A stretch of 64,000 bases of DNA from Actinocorallia populi (GTDB lineage Bacteria > Actinomycetota > Actinomycetes > Streptosporangiales > Streptosporangiaceae), in assembly GCF_002995495.1 (NCBI RefSeq), contig NZ_PVZV01000001.1, forward strand, positions 62,001 through 126,000, written 5' to 3'. Below the pieces are notes generated by a model. That model did no database searches, had not been told where the DNA came from, and worked only from the letters and a program-made list of their open reading frames with translations. Every line of letters starts with the position of its first letter. Position 1 is the first letter of the stretch. A program made the position numbers and the translations under genes. This document shows, one piece after another, positions 23,145-31,437 of this stretch.

Positions 23145-24185
23145 ATGGTGAGCAGATCCCATGCTGCTGACCCCCGGGGAGCTACGGTGCCGTTCCTGAC
23201 GTCCGCTGAAGCCATGTTGCTGACGGACAAAGTTGATCTTCAGAGGTTCTGGTCGGGTAGCCCTGGCACCTACAGCCGCCCCAAGGATCGTGGCCCCGTT
23301 CCCGGTGTCCCTGTTGGCAGCTTGTTCTCAAAACGAAAAGCCCTCCATGAAGCCCGCGTTCACCGGCCGCTCCAAGCTGGCATTTGTGGGACTGCCCGAG
23401 ATGGCGCTGAGTCCATCGTGGTATCTGGGGGGTACACCGATGATGAAGACTTCGGCGACTGGATGATTTACACCGGCCAGGGTGGCCGGGATCCCGAAGC
23501 AGGGGTACAGATTCGCGACCAGGAGCTCACTCTCGGGAACGCTGCCCTGGTCACCAGCTATGTCTTTGGGCTCTCCGTCCGGGTCATCCGTGGCTCTGCC
23601 GGTGATCCGAACTACTCGCCCACCACTGGGTTTCGATACGACGGTTTGTTTGAGGTCGAATACTTCTGGTCAGAGGCGGGCCGGGACGGTTTTCGAGTCT
23701 GGCGATACCAGCTACGCCGGATCCCCGAGAGCGATGCCTCGTTTGACTTGAGCTTCCCGCCTGTGCAGGTGATTCCCGCCGGGCCAGCTCATCCGGACGG
23801 TAACCAAGCTCCAGACCGGCGTACAACAGTTACCCAGAGGGTCGTCCGAAGCACCCCTGTCGCAGAGTGGGTCAAGAACGCCCACAGCTACAAGTGCCAA
23901 GTCTGCAGGGAGCTACTCACCACTCCCCGCGGTCCCTACGCCGAGGCAGCGCATATCCAGCCCCTCGGCAAGCCTCACTCAGGACCGGACACCGTAGACA
24001 ACATCTTGTGCCTGTGCGCAAATCACCATGTCCTCTTTGACGCCGGTGCTCTGTGGGTGACGCATGACCTCATGGTGGTTAACCACCATGGACAAAAACT
24101 CGGCCCCTTGCACACTCAAGACAAGCACCACGTGGATCTGGAGCGCTTGTCCTACCACCGCGCCAAGATCGCGAAGCGCGCGTAA
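23145..24185 (+). CDS. SRA (YDG) - HNH endonuclease, probable type IV restriction enzyme
   Basis: 346 residues. An SRA/YDG domain (about 53-195) has the family landmarks GVPVGSLFSKRKALHEARVH, AGICGTARDGAESIVVSGGY, DDEDFGDWMIYTGQGG and DQELTLGNAAL; the base-flipping pocket of SRA domains recognises 5-methyl- or hydroxymethylcytosine. A C-terminal HNH nuclease (about 240-310) has CQVC (251-254), AEAAHIQP (His270), the asparagine in VDNI and LCANHHVLFD (Cys291, His294/295). SRA-HNH proteins cut modified DNA and protect against modified phage or foreign methylated DNA. No sulfur-binding domain like that of ScoMcrA is seen. GC is lower than in the core genes, which fits transfer. Confidence 0.9.
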   Translation: MVSRSHAADPRGATVPFLTSAEAMLLTDKVDLQRFWSGSPGTYSRPKDRGPVPGVPVGSLFSKRKALHEARVHRPLQAGICGTARDGAESIVVSGGYTDDEDFGDWMIYTGQGGRDPEAGVQIRDQELTLGNAALVTSYVFGLSVRVIRGSAGDPNYSPTTGFRYDGLFEVEYFWSEAGRDGFRVWRYQLRRIPESDASFDLSFPPVQVIPAGPAHPDGNQAPDRRTTVTQRVVRSTPVAEWVKNAHSYKCQVCRELLTTPRGPYAEAAHIQPLGKPHSGPDTVDNILCLCANHHVLFDAGALWVTHDLMVVNHHGQKLGPLHTQDKHHVDLERLSYHRAKIAKRA

Positions 24186-24237
24186 CAGCCAACGAATACC
24201 GGACAGCTGTGGCAACAAAACACTAGGCTTCTTCTCC

Positions 24238-24807
24238 ATGGGCGACAGCAAGCAGACGGCTTCGGAGTTCGTCTATCAGGGATGGCGCAAAAAGCAGATC
24301 CCGGTTCCTCGGATCCCAGGTGCAGCGCCCATCACCGAGGTCCGCTGCACTCCTTACGGAGACTTCTTCATCCGAGGGGTGATCGACACTCCGACCTGTT
24401 TCGAAAGAGGACCCATACTCTGCTGGCCCCAGTGGGCCAGGTTCGTACGGGTGGTCGTACCCAAGCAGTACACCCATGTCGAACTCCAACCGGCGTCCAG
24501 AAGCTCATCGTTCCCCACCCGCTGCAGGGCTCGCTTCGCGGACCCGCGCGAGTGCGATGAACTCCTGACTTCAGCTTCCGGCCAAAACTGGGACGTTCTC
24601 CGCTACCAGGGCCCTCCGGCAACAGCCGTCCTAGAATTCAAGGGCGGTCCAGGACACAGCAACGTCGAACACTTCAGCTTCGATGGAACCCGCAGCACCA
24701 TGCTCGCCAACAAGCACTCACCTTTCCGGGGCACCATCCAAATACCGGGGCCGGGTCTGATCCAGATCAACCAGGAAGGTCCTTGGCACCTCGAGCTCCA
24801 GTCCTAA
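24238..24807 (+). CDS. Unrecognised 189-residue protein in the defence island
   Basis: From ATG 24238; no strong ribosome site, and TAG/AAAACACTAGG upstream is weakly -10-like. No signal peptide or TM segment. The composition suggests an all-beta protein: strands around ITEVRCTPYGDFFIRGVI, ARFVRVVVPKQYTHVEL and a C-terminal sandwich ending GPGLIQINQEGPWHLEL, the last weakly like the SPVRLxIPxSGxWHVxVD ending of DUF1883 domains that accompany TIR effectors. That likeness is only suggestive. It sits 52 bases after the SRA-HNH gene and 145 before the AAA-nuclease gene, all on one strand, so a defence role is inferred from position. Confidence 0.6.
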   Translation: MGDSKQTASEFVYQGWRKKQIPVPRIPGAAPITEVRCTPYGDFFIRGVIDTPTCFERGPILCWPQWARFVRVVVPKQYTHVELQPASRSSSFPTRCRARFADPRECDELLTSASGQNWDVLRYQGPPATAVLEFKGGPGHSNVEHFSFDGTRSTMLANKHSPFRGTIQIPGPGLIQINQEGPWHLELQS

Positions 24808-24952
24808 TGTCATGATCAACACGGGTGTGAGTGCTAGCGCTACGTCATCAAGACCATCGGTGTCACCGTCGTGCAAGTCCAAAGTGGCTACGTTGGGCAG
24901 AGCCATCCGGTAGAACGGTGCCCCTGTCTTTTGGCAGCGACAAGGACGACCT

Positions 24953-26425
24953 GTGCAGAAGCCTCAAGAGGTGTTCGATCGGGACCATGAGTGGGGGGCA
25001 TTGGTCCGATTCTTCACCGACGAGCAGCCTGGGGCGACTCTCGGCGTGGTCTCGGGGCGACTGCGCCAGGGCAAGACCTTCCTCCTCGATGCGGCCTGTC
25101 GGGCCGCCGGGGGCTTCTATTTCGGGGCCACCGAGGCCGCCGACGCCGAGTCGCTGCGTCGGGTCAGCGCCGCGCTCACCGAGCACTCCCGGCCCCCGAG
25201 CCCGTACCACTTCGCCCACTGGGCCGAAGTCATCGACGCCCTCTTCGCCCTCGGCTCCGAGCGTCCGATCCCTGTCGTGATCGACGAGTTCCCCTACCTC
25301 GCGAAGGCCAATCCAGAGCTGCCGTCCATCATCCAGGAGGCCCTGCGTCCGCTGCGCGACCAACGTGTCGCCTCACGCACCCGCCTGCTGCTCTGCGGCT
25401 CGGCGCTGACCTTCATGGGCAAGCTCCTGTCCGGCAACGCTCCCCTGCGGGGCAGGTCCGGTCTGGAGCTGATCGTCCGTCCTCTCGACTACCGCCTCGC
25501 CGCCGACTTCTGGGGCATCACCGATCCGCGGCTGGCCCTGATGGTCCACTCGATCGTCGGAGGCACCCCCGCCTACCGGCGCGAGTTCGCTCGCGGCGAC
25601 TCCCCGTCCGGGCCCGAGGACTTCGACGACTGGGTCGTCCGCACCGTCCTCAACGCCGAGACACCGCTCTTCCGTGAGGCCCGCTACCTGCTCGCGGAAG
25701 AACCCGACCTGCGTGACACCACTCTCTACCTGTCCGTCCTGGGGGCCGTCGCCGATGGGAACACCACTCGGGGCGGCATCGCCAACTACCTGGAACGCAA
25801 GGCCACCGACATCGCGCACCCCATCAATGTCCTCGAAGACGCCGGGTTCCTCCACCGCGACGCGGACGTCTTCCGTGAGAACCGGCCGACCTACCGCATC
25901 ACCGAACCCCTGATCGGCTTCTACCACGCCGTCATGCGCCCCGTCTGGGACCAGTTGGAACGTCCCGGCAACGCCCGTCGCGTCTGGCAGGCCAGCCGCC
26001 GCCGCTTCGTCAGCAACGTTCTCGGCCCGCACTTCGAACAGGTCTGCCGGGAATGGACCCTCCATCACGCCGACCCCGATCTGCTCGGCGGACTGCCCGC
26101 CAGGGTCGGCCACGGCACCGTCCACGATCCCAAGACCCGTACCGGACACGAGGTCGACGTCGCCGTCGTCGGTATCGCCGACAATGGGAAGCCTCCCCTG
26201 CTCGCCATCGGTGAGGCCAAATGGAACGACACCATGGGTGCCGCCCACCTCCAACGCCTCCACCACATCCGCGACCTCATCACCCTGACCGGCCGTTACG
26301 ACACCACCCACACCAAGCTGCTCTGCTTCAGCGGAGCAGGCTTCAACGACAAGGCCCGTACCGCGGCCGACGCCTCCTCCGACGTCCACCTCATCGACCT
26401 GCCCGCCCTCTACGGCCACCCCTAG
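24953..26425 (+). CDS. AAA ATPase fused to a DUF234 (PD-(D/E)xK) nuclease-like domain
   Basis: 490 residues from GTG 24953 with AAGGAC upstream. Walker A is GRLRQGKT (35-42), Walker B VVIDEFPYL (Asp111-Glu112), and LLLCGSALTFMGKLL is the sensor region, as in the archaeal-ATPase family (STAND/MNS-like). A winged helix follows at about 255-325 (GGIANYLERKATDIAHPINVLEDAGFL). The C-terminal DUF234 domain has the nuclease pattern: Glu362, Asp402 in GHEVDVAVV and Glu421-x-Lys423 in AIGEAKW, so the catalytic residues appear intact. Function is unknown for most members; placement beside an SRA-HNH enzyme suggests defence. Confidence 0.82.
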   Translation: MQKPQEVFDRDHEWGALVRFFTDEQPGATLGVVSGRLRQGKTFLLDAACRAAGGFYFGATEAADAESLRRVSAALTEHSRPPSPYHFAHWAEVIDALFALGSERPIPVVIDEFPYLAKANPELPSIIQEALRPLRDQRVASRTRLLLCGSALTFMGKLLSGNAPLRGRSGLELIVRPLDYRLAADFWGITDPRLALMVHSIVGGTPAYRREFARGDSPSGPEDFDDWVVRTVLNAETPLFREARYLLAEEPDLRDTTLYLSVLGAVADGNTTRGGIANYLERKATDIAHPINVLEDAGFLHRDADVFRENRPTYRITEPLIGFYHAVMRPVWDQLERPGNARRVWQASRRRFVSNVLGPHFEQVCREWTLHHADPDLLGGLPARVGHGTVHDPKTRTGHEVDVAVVGIADNGKPPLLAIGEAKWNDTMGAAHLQRLHHIRDLITLTGRYDTTHTKLLCFSGAGFNDKARTAADASSDVHLIDLPALYGHP

Positions 26426-26773
26426 CCCGGCCGCACGCTCTGATCGCCGTGGCGCACTCATGTGGAAAACAGCCCGCTGACATTCGCCGCCCTGGCAATT
26501 GCCATTGGTGTCTGCACTTCGAGCCGTACCGGCTCTCGTCGGAGCCCTAGGCGGCCGTCAGCACCGCCGTAGCCCCAGAGGTGGCCGTCTGTGGTGGCAA
26601 AGACCCGGATACGGCTCGCGGCACAAGCGTGGGTGGCTTCGCGGCCGGATCCCGTCCTCACACCCGTATCGATGTCGGTGGGAACGAGCGCTGCCCGGTG
26701 ATCGCCCTTGACCTCAACCGAACTTCAAGTTGGAAGATCGTTGCAGCGGAGTACAAAGGACGAGGGGGACGGC
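26426..26773. other. Gap with no convincing gene
   Basis: The minus strand (26458-26661) has a short frame with an RCC1-repeat-like piece (RVFATTDGHLWGYGGADGRLG), perhaps a relic of a beta-propeller gene. Nothing else readable. Confidence 0.4.
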
Positions 26774-27724
26774 ATGTCGGTGCGGACGGTGGCTGAATGG
26801 ATCGAAGAGAACTCCCACACGCTGGCCGGCGGTGAGCCCGACGAACCATTGGAAGATCTACAGCCGTTGGCGCCTCTGGTGCGCGATGCCGAGATCGTGG
26901 CGCTGGGTGCCGCCGCGCGGCAGACGCGTGAGTTGTCGGTGGTGGCGCACCGCATCGTGCGGCTGCTGGTGGAACAGGAAGGGTTTCGGACCGTGGCCCT
27001 GGAGGGTGACGACGCGGCCCGGCTCGGCCTGGACGTCTATGTCGCCACCGGTGAAGGGGACCCGAGGGAGCTGCTGTCCGGGGCGCGGGTGTTCTGGCAG
27101 ACCGGGGAGATCCTCGACCTCATCTGCTGGATGCGCTCCTACAACCAGCGCCACCCCCACGACCCTGTGCGTTTCGCGCAGGCCCCGGACAAGCCCGTGC
27201 GGCACACGACTCGGCTCGGCGGACTGGCCGCGGTGGAACGGACGCTCGCCGATGATGTGGCCGCGTGGCAGGAGCGTTCGGGTGACAAGGTCGTCTACTG
27301 GGGCGGCATGGCGCACACCGCGGTGGGTGACCCTCGCACGGTGTCTCCGTCCCAGCCTCCCGAGACGCACCGCAACATGGGTGGCTACCTGCGCGAACGT
27401 CTGGGCTCGGGCTACCGTTCGATCGGGCTGACCATGGCGCGCGGCTCGATCGGCGTGCCCCTTCCCACCCCGAACGCGGGCTTCGTCGACGCCCTTCTCA
27501 GCGAGGCCGCCGCGGGCAGAGCGGGGTACATCCTGAACATGCGGGCCCCGCGTCCCGAACCCATCCGTCGCCTCTTGGACGCCCCGACCCGGACGCGGCT
27601 GATCGGGCCGTTCTACGACCCGCAGGATGATGCCGCCCATCACCTGTCCGGCGGGTCGCTGGCGGACTGGTTCGACGTCGTCGTCCACACCGAGCAGGTG
27701 TCGCCCGCACGGCCGCTGCCCTAG
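26774..27724 (+). CDS. Erythromycin-esterase-like protein with an altered active site
   Basis: 316 residues from ATG 26774 behind GAGGGGGAC. The overall plan matches the Ere family: ALGAAARQTRE (about 44-53) then HRIVRLLVEQEGFRTVALEGD, a central WMRSYNQRHP, YWGGMAHTA and a late FYDPQDDAAHHL. True esterases have Glu and His in a GExxHG motif; here these positions are Ala46 and Arg49, and the first His of the second motif (AHNxH) is Gly. The second His and the Glu of VALEG remain. The protein is therefore unlikely to hydrolyse macrolactones and may be a catalytically dead or repurposed homologue. Its TAG overlaps the convergent gene's stop. Confidence 0.75.
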   Translation: MSVRTVAEWIEENSHTLAGGEPDEPLEDLQPLAPLVRDAEIVALGAAARQTRELSVVAHRIVRLLVEQEGFRTVALEGDDAARLGLDVYVATGEGDPRELLSGARVFWQTGEILDLICWMRSYNQRHPHDPVRFAQAPDKPVRHTTRLGGLAAVERTLADDVAAWQERSGDKVVYWGGMAHTAVGDPRTVSPSQPPETHRNMGGYLRERLGSGYRSIGLTMARGSIGVPLPTPNAGFVDALLSEAAAGRAGYILNMRAPRPEPIRRLLDAPTRTRLIGPFYDPQDDAAHHLSGGSLADWFDVVVHTEQVSPARPLP

Positions 27725-28383
27725 GGCCAGGTGCCGGTGAGGGAGAGGGACTTGTTGTAGGAGCCGGAACCGTTCGAACCCATGAGCTGGTAGGTGCCTT
27801 GCGCCGCGGTGCAGGTACCGGGGCAGGACAGGCCGCCGGACTGCCGGATGGGAGAGAAGCCGGTGAAGTCGAGCTGCAGTTCGCTGTTGGAGAGAACCGG
27901 GCGGTCGGGGTTGGCGCCGTTGAACCCGTTCGCGTTCAGGGTCGCGCCGTACGTGCAGGTCAGAATAGAGGACATGGTCATCTTGAAACCGGGGATGCGG
28001 AAGACCCCGTCCCTGCCGGAGCCGTCGGGGGGAGGGGGTGTCGGGGAGTAGGTGGCGTAGCCGATCCACGGCAGGTCCTGGAAGGCGACGGCGGGAAGGG
28101 CGCCGGTGCAGCCGCCGATCATGCCTGAGGTGATGGTCAGCGGGGAGCCGTCGGACTCGATGGTGCCGTACAAGGAGGAAGTGGTGCAGGTGATGTACAC
28201 ACCGTTCCCCATGTGGAACTTCAGGGGCTTGATCAGCGTGGCCTGGATGGGGCCGGAGTAGAGGCTGCCGGGGGCGTCCGCCTCGCGGATCTCGGTGGTG
28301 GCGGCGTGGGCGGGGGTGACCGTTCCGGTGAGGGAGAGGACGACGGCACCGAAGACTGCCGCTATTCGCCCAATACGTGACAT
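27721..28383 (-). CDS. Secreted protein of unknown function
   Basis: 220 residues from ATG 28383 (AAGGACA upstream). A Sec signal peptide (MSRIGRIAAVFGAVVLSLTG, cleavage near AHA-A) is followed by a cysteine-containing beta-rich domain with paired cysteines (ITCTTSS, GGCTGAL, SSILTCTYGA, GGLSCPGTCTAAQG) and a proline-rich loop in the middle. The pattern is that of small actinomycete exported proteins with disulfides. No enzymatic motif is seen. Confidence 0.75.
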   Translation of the reverse strand: MSRIGRIAAVFGAVVLSLTGTVTPAHAATTEIREADAPGSLYSGPIQATLIKPLKFHMGNGVYITCTTSSLYGTIESDGSPLTITSGMIGGCTGALPAVAFQDLPWIGYATYSPTPPPPDGSGRDGVFRIPGFKMTMSSILTCTYGATLNANGFNGANPDRPVLSNSELQLDFTGFSPIRQSGGLSCPGTCTAAQGTYQLMGSNGSGSYNKSLSLTGTWP

Positions 28384-28720
28384 AAATTGTCCTTTGTCTG
28401 TTTCGAAATTATCGTGAACGTAAGTCCTTCCCGAAGGGCGGTCAATGTCCGGGGCTCTTCGATGCCTGGCCGGATCGCGCCCACCGCGGCCACGCCTCTT
28501 CGACTGACACGCAGACGACTCACCGGCGGGCACCGTGACCACGAGCTCTTCCGCAGACCGGCCCGCCTGATCCAGGCCGTGGCGAAGTCAAGACGTCATC
28601 GGGCGTCCAAGCGCGCTCTCGACAACCTGCGGAAGGAGCGGAGAGGCGGCGCCGACCGGAAAAGCTCGCATCCAGCATGATCCGGCCCGTCCGGGCCGGC
28701 GCCGCGGTTCGTGCAGGGCC
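28384..28720. other. Intergenic region
   Basis: It holds the promoter side of the secreted-protein gene (28384-28430, AT-richer) and the superoxide dismutase terminator hairpin near 28682-28699. No gene is seen. Confidence 0.5.
28682..28699 (-). terminator. Terminator candidate of the superoxide dismutase gene
   Basis: CCGGCCC (28682-28688) pairs with GGGCCGG (28693-28699) around GTCC, 21 bases past the stop of the minus-strand gene. Confidence 0.6.
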
Positions 28721-29320
28721 TCAGCCCTGGACCGCGCTGAAGCGCGCGGCGACGTCGTTCCAGTCGACCAGCGTCCACAGCTTGGCCACGTAGTCGGGGC
28801 GGACGTTGCGGTACTGCAGGTAGTAGGCGTGCTCCCAGGCGTCGAACACCAGCAGCGGCGTCGAGCCGATACCGACGTTGCCGTGGTGGTCGTAGACCTG
28901 CTGGACGATCAGCTTCTTCCCGATCGGCTCCCAGCCCAGCACGCCCCAGCCCGACCCCTGAACGGTCTGGGTCGCGAAGGTCAGCTGCTTGCTGAACGCC
29001 TCGAACGAGCCGAAATCCTCATCGATCGCCGCGGCGAGCTCGCCCTCGGGACGGTCCCCGCCGTCCGGAGAGAGGTTGTCCCAGAAGATCGAGTGCAGCA
29101 CATGGCCCGACAGGTTGAAAGCCAGGGTCTTCTCCAGCCCGACGAGTCCCCCGAACTGCTCCTTGGCGCGAGCCTCCTCGAGTTGCTCCAGGGTGTCGTT
29201 GGCGCCCTTGACATAGGCGGCGTGGTGCTTGGAGTGGTGGAGTTCGAGGATCTCCCCCGTGATCGCGGGCTCCAGCGCCGCGTAGTCGTAAGGCAGGTCC
29301 GGCAGTGCGTAAGTGGCCAT
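28721..29320 (-). CDS. sodF: Fe/Mn-type superoxide dismutase, Nur-box controlled
   Basis: 199 residues. All four metal ligands are in place: His28 in ELHHSKHH, His76 in HVLHSIFW, Asp160 and His164 in [13 protein letters not shown]. The [10 protein letters not shown] region with His in place of the usual Gln matches the Streptomyces SodF and mycobacterial iron enzymes. It converts superoxide to O2 and H2O2. A TTGCAA-N5-TTGCAA site ends 12 bases before the start and matches the nickel-responsive Nur box, which in Streptomyces represses sodF when nickel is present and the nickel enzyme SodN takes over. The iron assignment rests on that box and the sequence, not on biochemistry. It lies 53 bases after the ROK gene on the same strand. 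Confidence 0.93.
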   Translation of the reverse strand: MATYALPDLPYDYAALEPAITGEILELHHSKHHAAYVKGANDTLEQLEEARAKEQFGGLVGLEKTLAFNLSGHVLHSIFWDNLSPDGGDRPEGELAAAIDEDFGSFEAFSKQLTFATQTVQGSGWGVLGWEPIGKKLIVQQVYDHHGNVGIGSTPLLVFDAWEHAYYLQYRNVRPDYVAKLWTLVDWNDVAARFSAVQG

Positions 29321-29331
29321 GATCCCCACTA

Positions 29332-29348
29332 TTGCAAATGACTTGCAA
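29332..29348. promoter_or_regulatory. Nur box (nickel-responsive Fur-family operator)
   Basis: TTGCAA (29332-29337), 5 bases, TTGCAA (29343-29348): an exact match to the published Streptomyces pattern tTGCaa-N5-ttGCAA. Each half is itself palindromic. Confidence 0.78.
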
Positions 29349-29373
29349 CAACGGCAAGCATGCAAGAGAGCTT

Positions 29374-30579
29374 TTACCCGCCTGGGAATGCGGCGTTCCG
29401 CATCTCCTGGACCGGGTCGGCCAGCAGCGGTTCGAAGAGGTGTTCGGCGGCGCCGAGGAGCACCGGCCGGTCGAGGGCCGCGGAGGTCAGTGTCGTCTGG
29501 TGGAGCCGTGCCACGATCGAGGCGTGGAGATGCGCCTGGAGGTCGTCTGCGGCGAGGGCGAGGTAGTCGCCGAGGATGCCTGCCAGCACCACGCGGTCGG
29601 GACCGAGCACGTTGACCAGGCTGGCCAGTCCCGTGCCCAGGCGGTTGGCGACGTCCCGGACGGCCCGGTGGGCGTCGGGTTCGCCGTCGCGGGCCCGGAG
29701 GATGATCGCCCGAGAGCCTGACGGGGCGTCGGGGTGGTCGTGGCCCGTCGCCTTGACCAGCGCGCGTCCGTCGCAGTACAGCTCCAGGCAGCCGCGTTGC
29801 CCGCAGGGGCAAGGGGGGCCGTAGAGGTCCAGGACGAGGTGCCCGGCTTCGAGTGTGTGCCGGAGTCCTTCCGTCGAACCGTGTCCGGATACCAGTGCCC
29901 CGCCGATGCCGGTGTGCTCGCAGCTCAGGACCAGCAGCGTGGAGGCGCCGCGGCCGGCTCCCCGGCGGAACTCCGCCAGCGCGGTGAGAGCCGCGTCGTT
30001 GTGGATCGACACCCTCAGCCCGTCGGGAAGGAAGGTCTCGAGGATCTCGGCCAGGGGCACCTCGGTCCAGCCCAGGTAGAGCGCCGACAGGACGGTGCGG
30101 CCGTCGCCGCTGACCACTCCGGCCACCCCGACTCCGACCCCGACGCAGATCCGTCCGGACCTCGTCACGGCGGCTCGGATGCGTTGGGCGACCTGCTGGA
30201 GCGAGGACTCCAGGTCCTCGTGGCGCCATGCGACCGGTATCTGCTCCAGGCTCGCGGTGAAGCCCCCCAGGCCGATCACGGCCAGGTCCGCTCCGGACGG
30301 ATGGAAGTGCACGGCCACCGACACGGGGCCGTCCTCGGCCAGGTCGAGTGTCGGCGACGTCCGGCCGCGGCCCGCCGAATCCCGCTGCGGCGAGGTCGCC
30401 TCCGCGCCGACCCGCACCAGGCCGAGGCCCGCCAGTTCCGCGACCGCCTCGCCCATCGCGCTGCGCGCGGTCCCCAGATGCGCGGTCGCCTCCGCCCGGG
30501 TGATCGTTCCCCGGCGGTGCAGCAGCGCCAGCAGCCGGCCGGGCGTCGTCGGTCGTTGACCAGGCCTTGTCATGTCCAT
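29374..30579 (-). CDS. ROK-family transcriptional regulator
   Basis: 401 residues. An N-terminal winged helix (about 12-60: [36 protein letters not shown]) precedes a ROK sugar-kinase-like domain with [30 protein letters not shown] and the zinc motif [10 protein letters not shown] near residue 265. The ATP phosphate-binding residues of true kinases are less clear, as usual for NagC/XylR-type repressors. It faces a HAD phosphatase/MFS operon, and TGTTC-N7-GAACA sites sit before both genes, so it most likely represses sugar uptake genes and itself, with a sugar or sugar phosphate as inducer. Confidence 0.9.
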   Translation of the reverse strand: MDMTRPGQRPTTPGRLLALLHRRGTITRAEATAHLGTARSAMGEAVAELAGLGLVRVGAEATSPQRDSAGRGRTSPTLDLAEDGPVSVAVHFHPSGADLAVIGLGGFTASLEQIPVAWRHEDLESSLQQVAQRIRAAVTRSGRICVGVGVGVAGVVSGDGRTVLSALYLGWTEVPLAEILETFLPDGLRVSIHNDAALTALAEFRRGAGRGASTLLVLSCEHTGIGGALVSGHGSTEGLRHTLEAGHLVLDLYGPPCPCGQRGCLELYCDGRALVKATGHDHPDAPSGSRAIILRARDGEPDAHRAVRDVANRLGTGLASLVNVLGPDRVVLAGILGDYLALAADDLQAHLHASIVARLHQTTLTSAALDRPVLLGAAEHLFEPLLADPVQEMRNAAFPGG

Positions 30580-30595
30580 TCACTCCGGACTATCT

Positions 30596-30612
30596 TGTTC
30601 TTGCAAAGAACA
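30596..30612. promoter_or_regulatory. ROK operator candidate 1
   Basis: TGTTC-TTGCAAA-GAACA; the arms extend to TGTTCTT/AAGAACA (7 bp, exact). It lies 16 bases from the ROK start. Confidence 0.72.
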
Positions 30613-30742
30613 TGAACGCGGCCCACCGGCTTCACGGTCCGACGAAGAGGGCGTTCCATCCCACTCGAAGCCTGACCATACGGGTCGGCCGACGTGCCGG
30701 GACCAGTCTGCCATCGCATGCGGACCCATGCGGGTGTTTTCA

Positions 30743-30759
30743 TGTTCAAAAACAGAACA
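30743..30759. promoter_or_regulatory. ROK operator candidate 2
   Basis: TGTTC-AAAAACA-GAACA, with the same half-sites and the same 7-base spacing as site 1; the arms extend one base (ATGTTC/GAACAT). It lies just upstream of the ribosome site of the HAD gene. Confidence 0.72.
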
Positions 30760-30780
30760 TTAAAGAAGGAGGTCCCCGGA

Positions 30781-31437
30781 TTGGCCGGGATCGAGGTCAC
30801 GCTGCCGGGCGCCGCGATGGCGTGCGGCGCGCTGCTGTTCGACATGGACGGCGTGCTGGTGGACTCGCTGGACACCATCGAGCGGCACCTGCACGACTGG
30901 GCCCTCGGCCGCGGGCTCGACCCCCGGCACGTCGTGGCCGTGTCGCCCGGACGGACCAACGCCGAACTCGTCGCCGAAGTCGCCCCCCACCTGGACGCCG
31001 CCGCCGAAGCACGGCTCCTGCTCGAACGCGAGATCACCGACATCGGCGGGATCGCCGCCTGCGCGGGAGCGGCCCGGATCCTCCAGCGGCTCGACGGGCG
31101 GGCGTGGGCCGTGGTCACCTCGGGGCACCGCCCGGTCGCCCTGAACCGCCTGGCCGCCGCGGGCCTGCCGACCCCCGACGTGCTGATCACCGCCGACGAC
31201 GTCACGGCCGGAAAACCCGACCCGGAGGGCTACCTCGCCGCGGCGCACCGACTCGGCGTCCCGCCCGGCGACTGCGTCGTCATCGAGGACGCCGCCGCAG
31301 GGCTCCACGCCGCGCGTACCGCCGGAATGCGGGCCATCGCCATCGAGGACGGGAAGGGCGGCCCGCACGCCCCCTACGACCACGCCGTCGCGTCCCTCGC
31401 CCTGCTCGACGTCCGCGTGAACGACCATGCCGCCTGA
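30781..31437 (+). CDS. HAD-superfamily sugar-phosphate phosphatase-like protein
   Basis: 218 residues from TTG 30781, chosen because AAGGAGG lies 8 bases upstream; an ATG at 30742 would start inside the operator. HAD motif I is FDMDGVLVDS (about residues 19-28), motif II VVTSGHRP, motif III Lys in AGKPDPEGY and motif IV VVIEDAAAGLHAARTAGM, all typical of subfamily IA phosphatases acting on sugar phosphates. A helical cap follows motif I. Its stop overlaps the MFS gene by 11 bases. Together they look like uptake plus processing of a sugar under ROK control. Confidence 0.88.
   Translation: MAGIEVTLPGAAMACGALLFDMDGVLVDSLDTIERHLHDWALGRGLDPRHVVAVSPGRTNAELVAEVAPHLDAAAEARLLLEREITDIGGIAACAGAARILQRLDGRAWAVVTSGHRPVALNRLAAAGLPTPDVLITADDVTAGKPDPEGYLAAAHRLGVPPGDCVVIEDAAAGLHAARTAGMRAIAIEDGKGGPHAPYDHAVASLALLDVRVNDHAA

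Noticed and set aside
23145-24185. Sulfur-binding (SBD) domain in the SRA-HNH protein as in ScoMcrA
   Set aside because: The stretch between the SRA and HNH domains (about 195-240) is too short to hold one.
26458-26661. RCC1-repeat-like piece on the minus strand
   Set aside because: Only one degenerate blade and no usable start; kept only as a comment in the gap entry.
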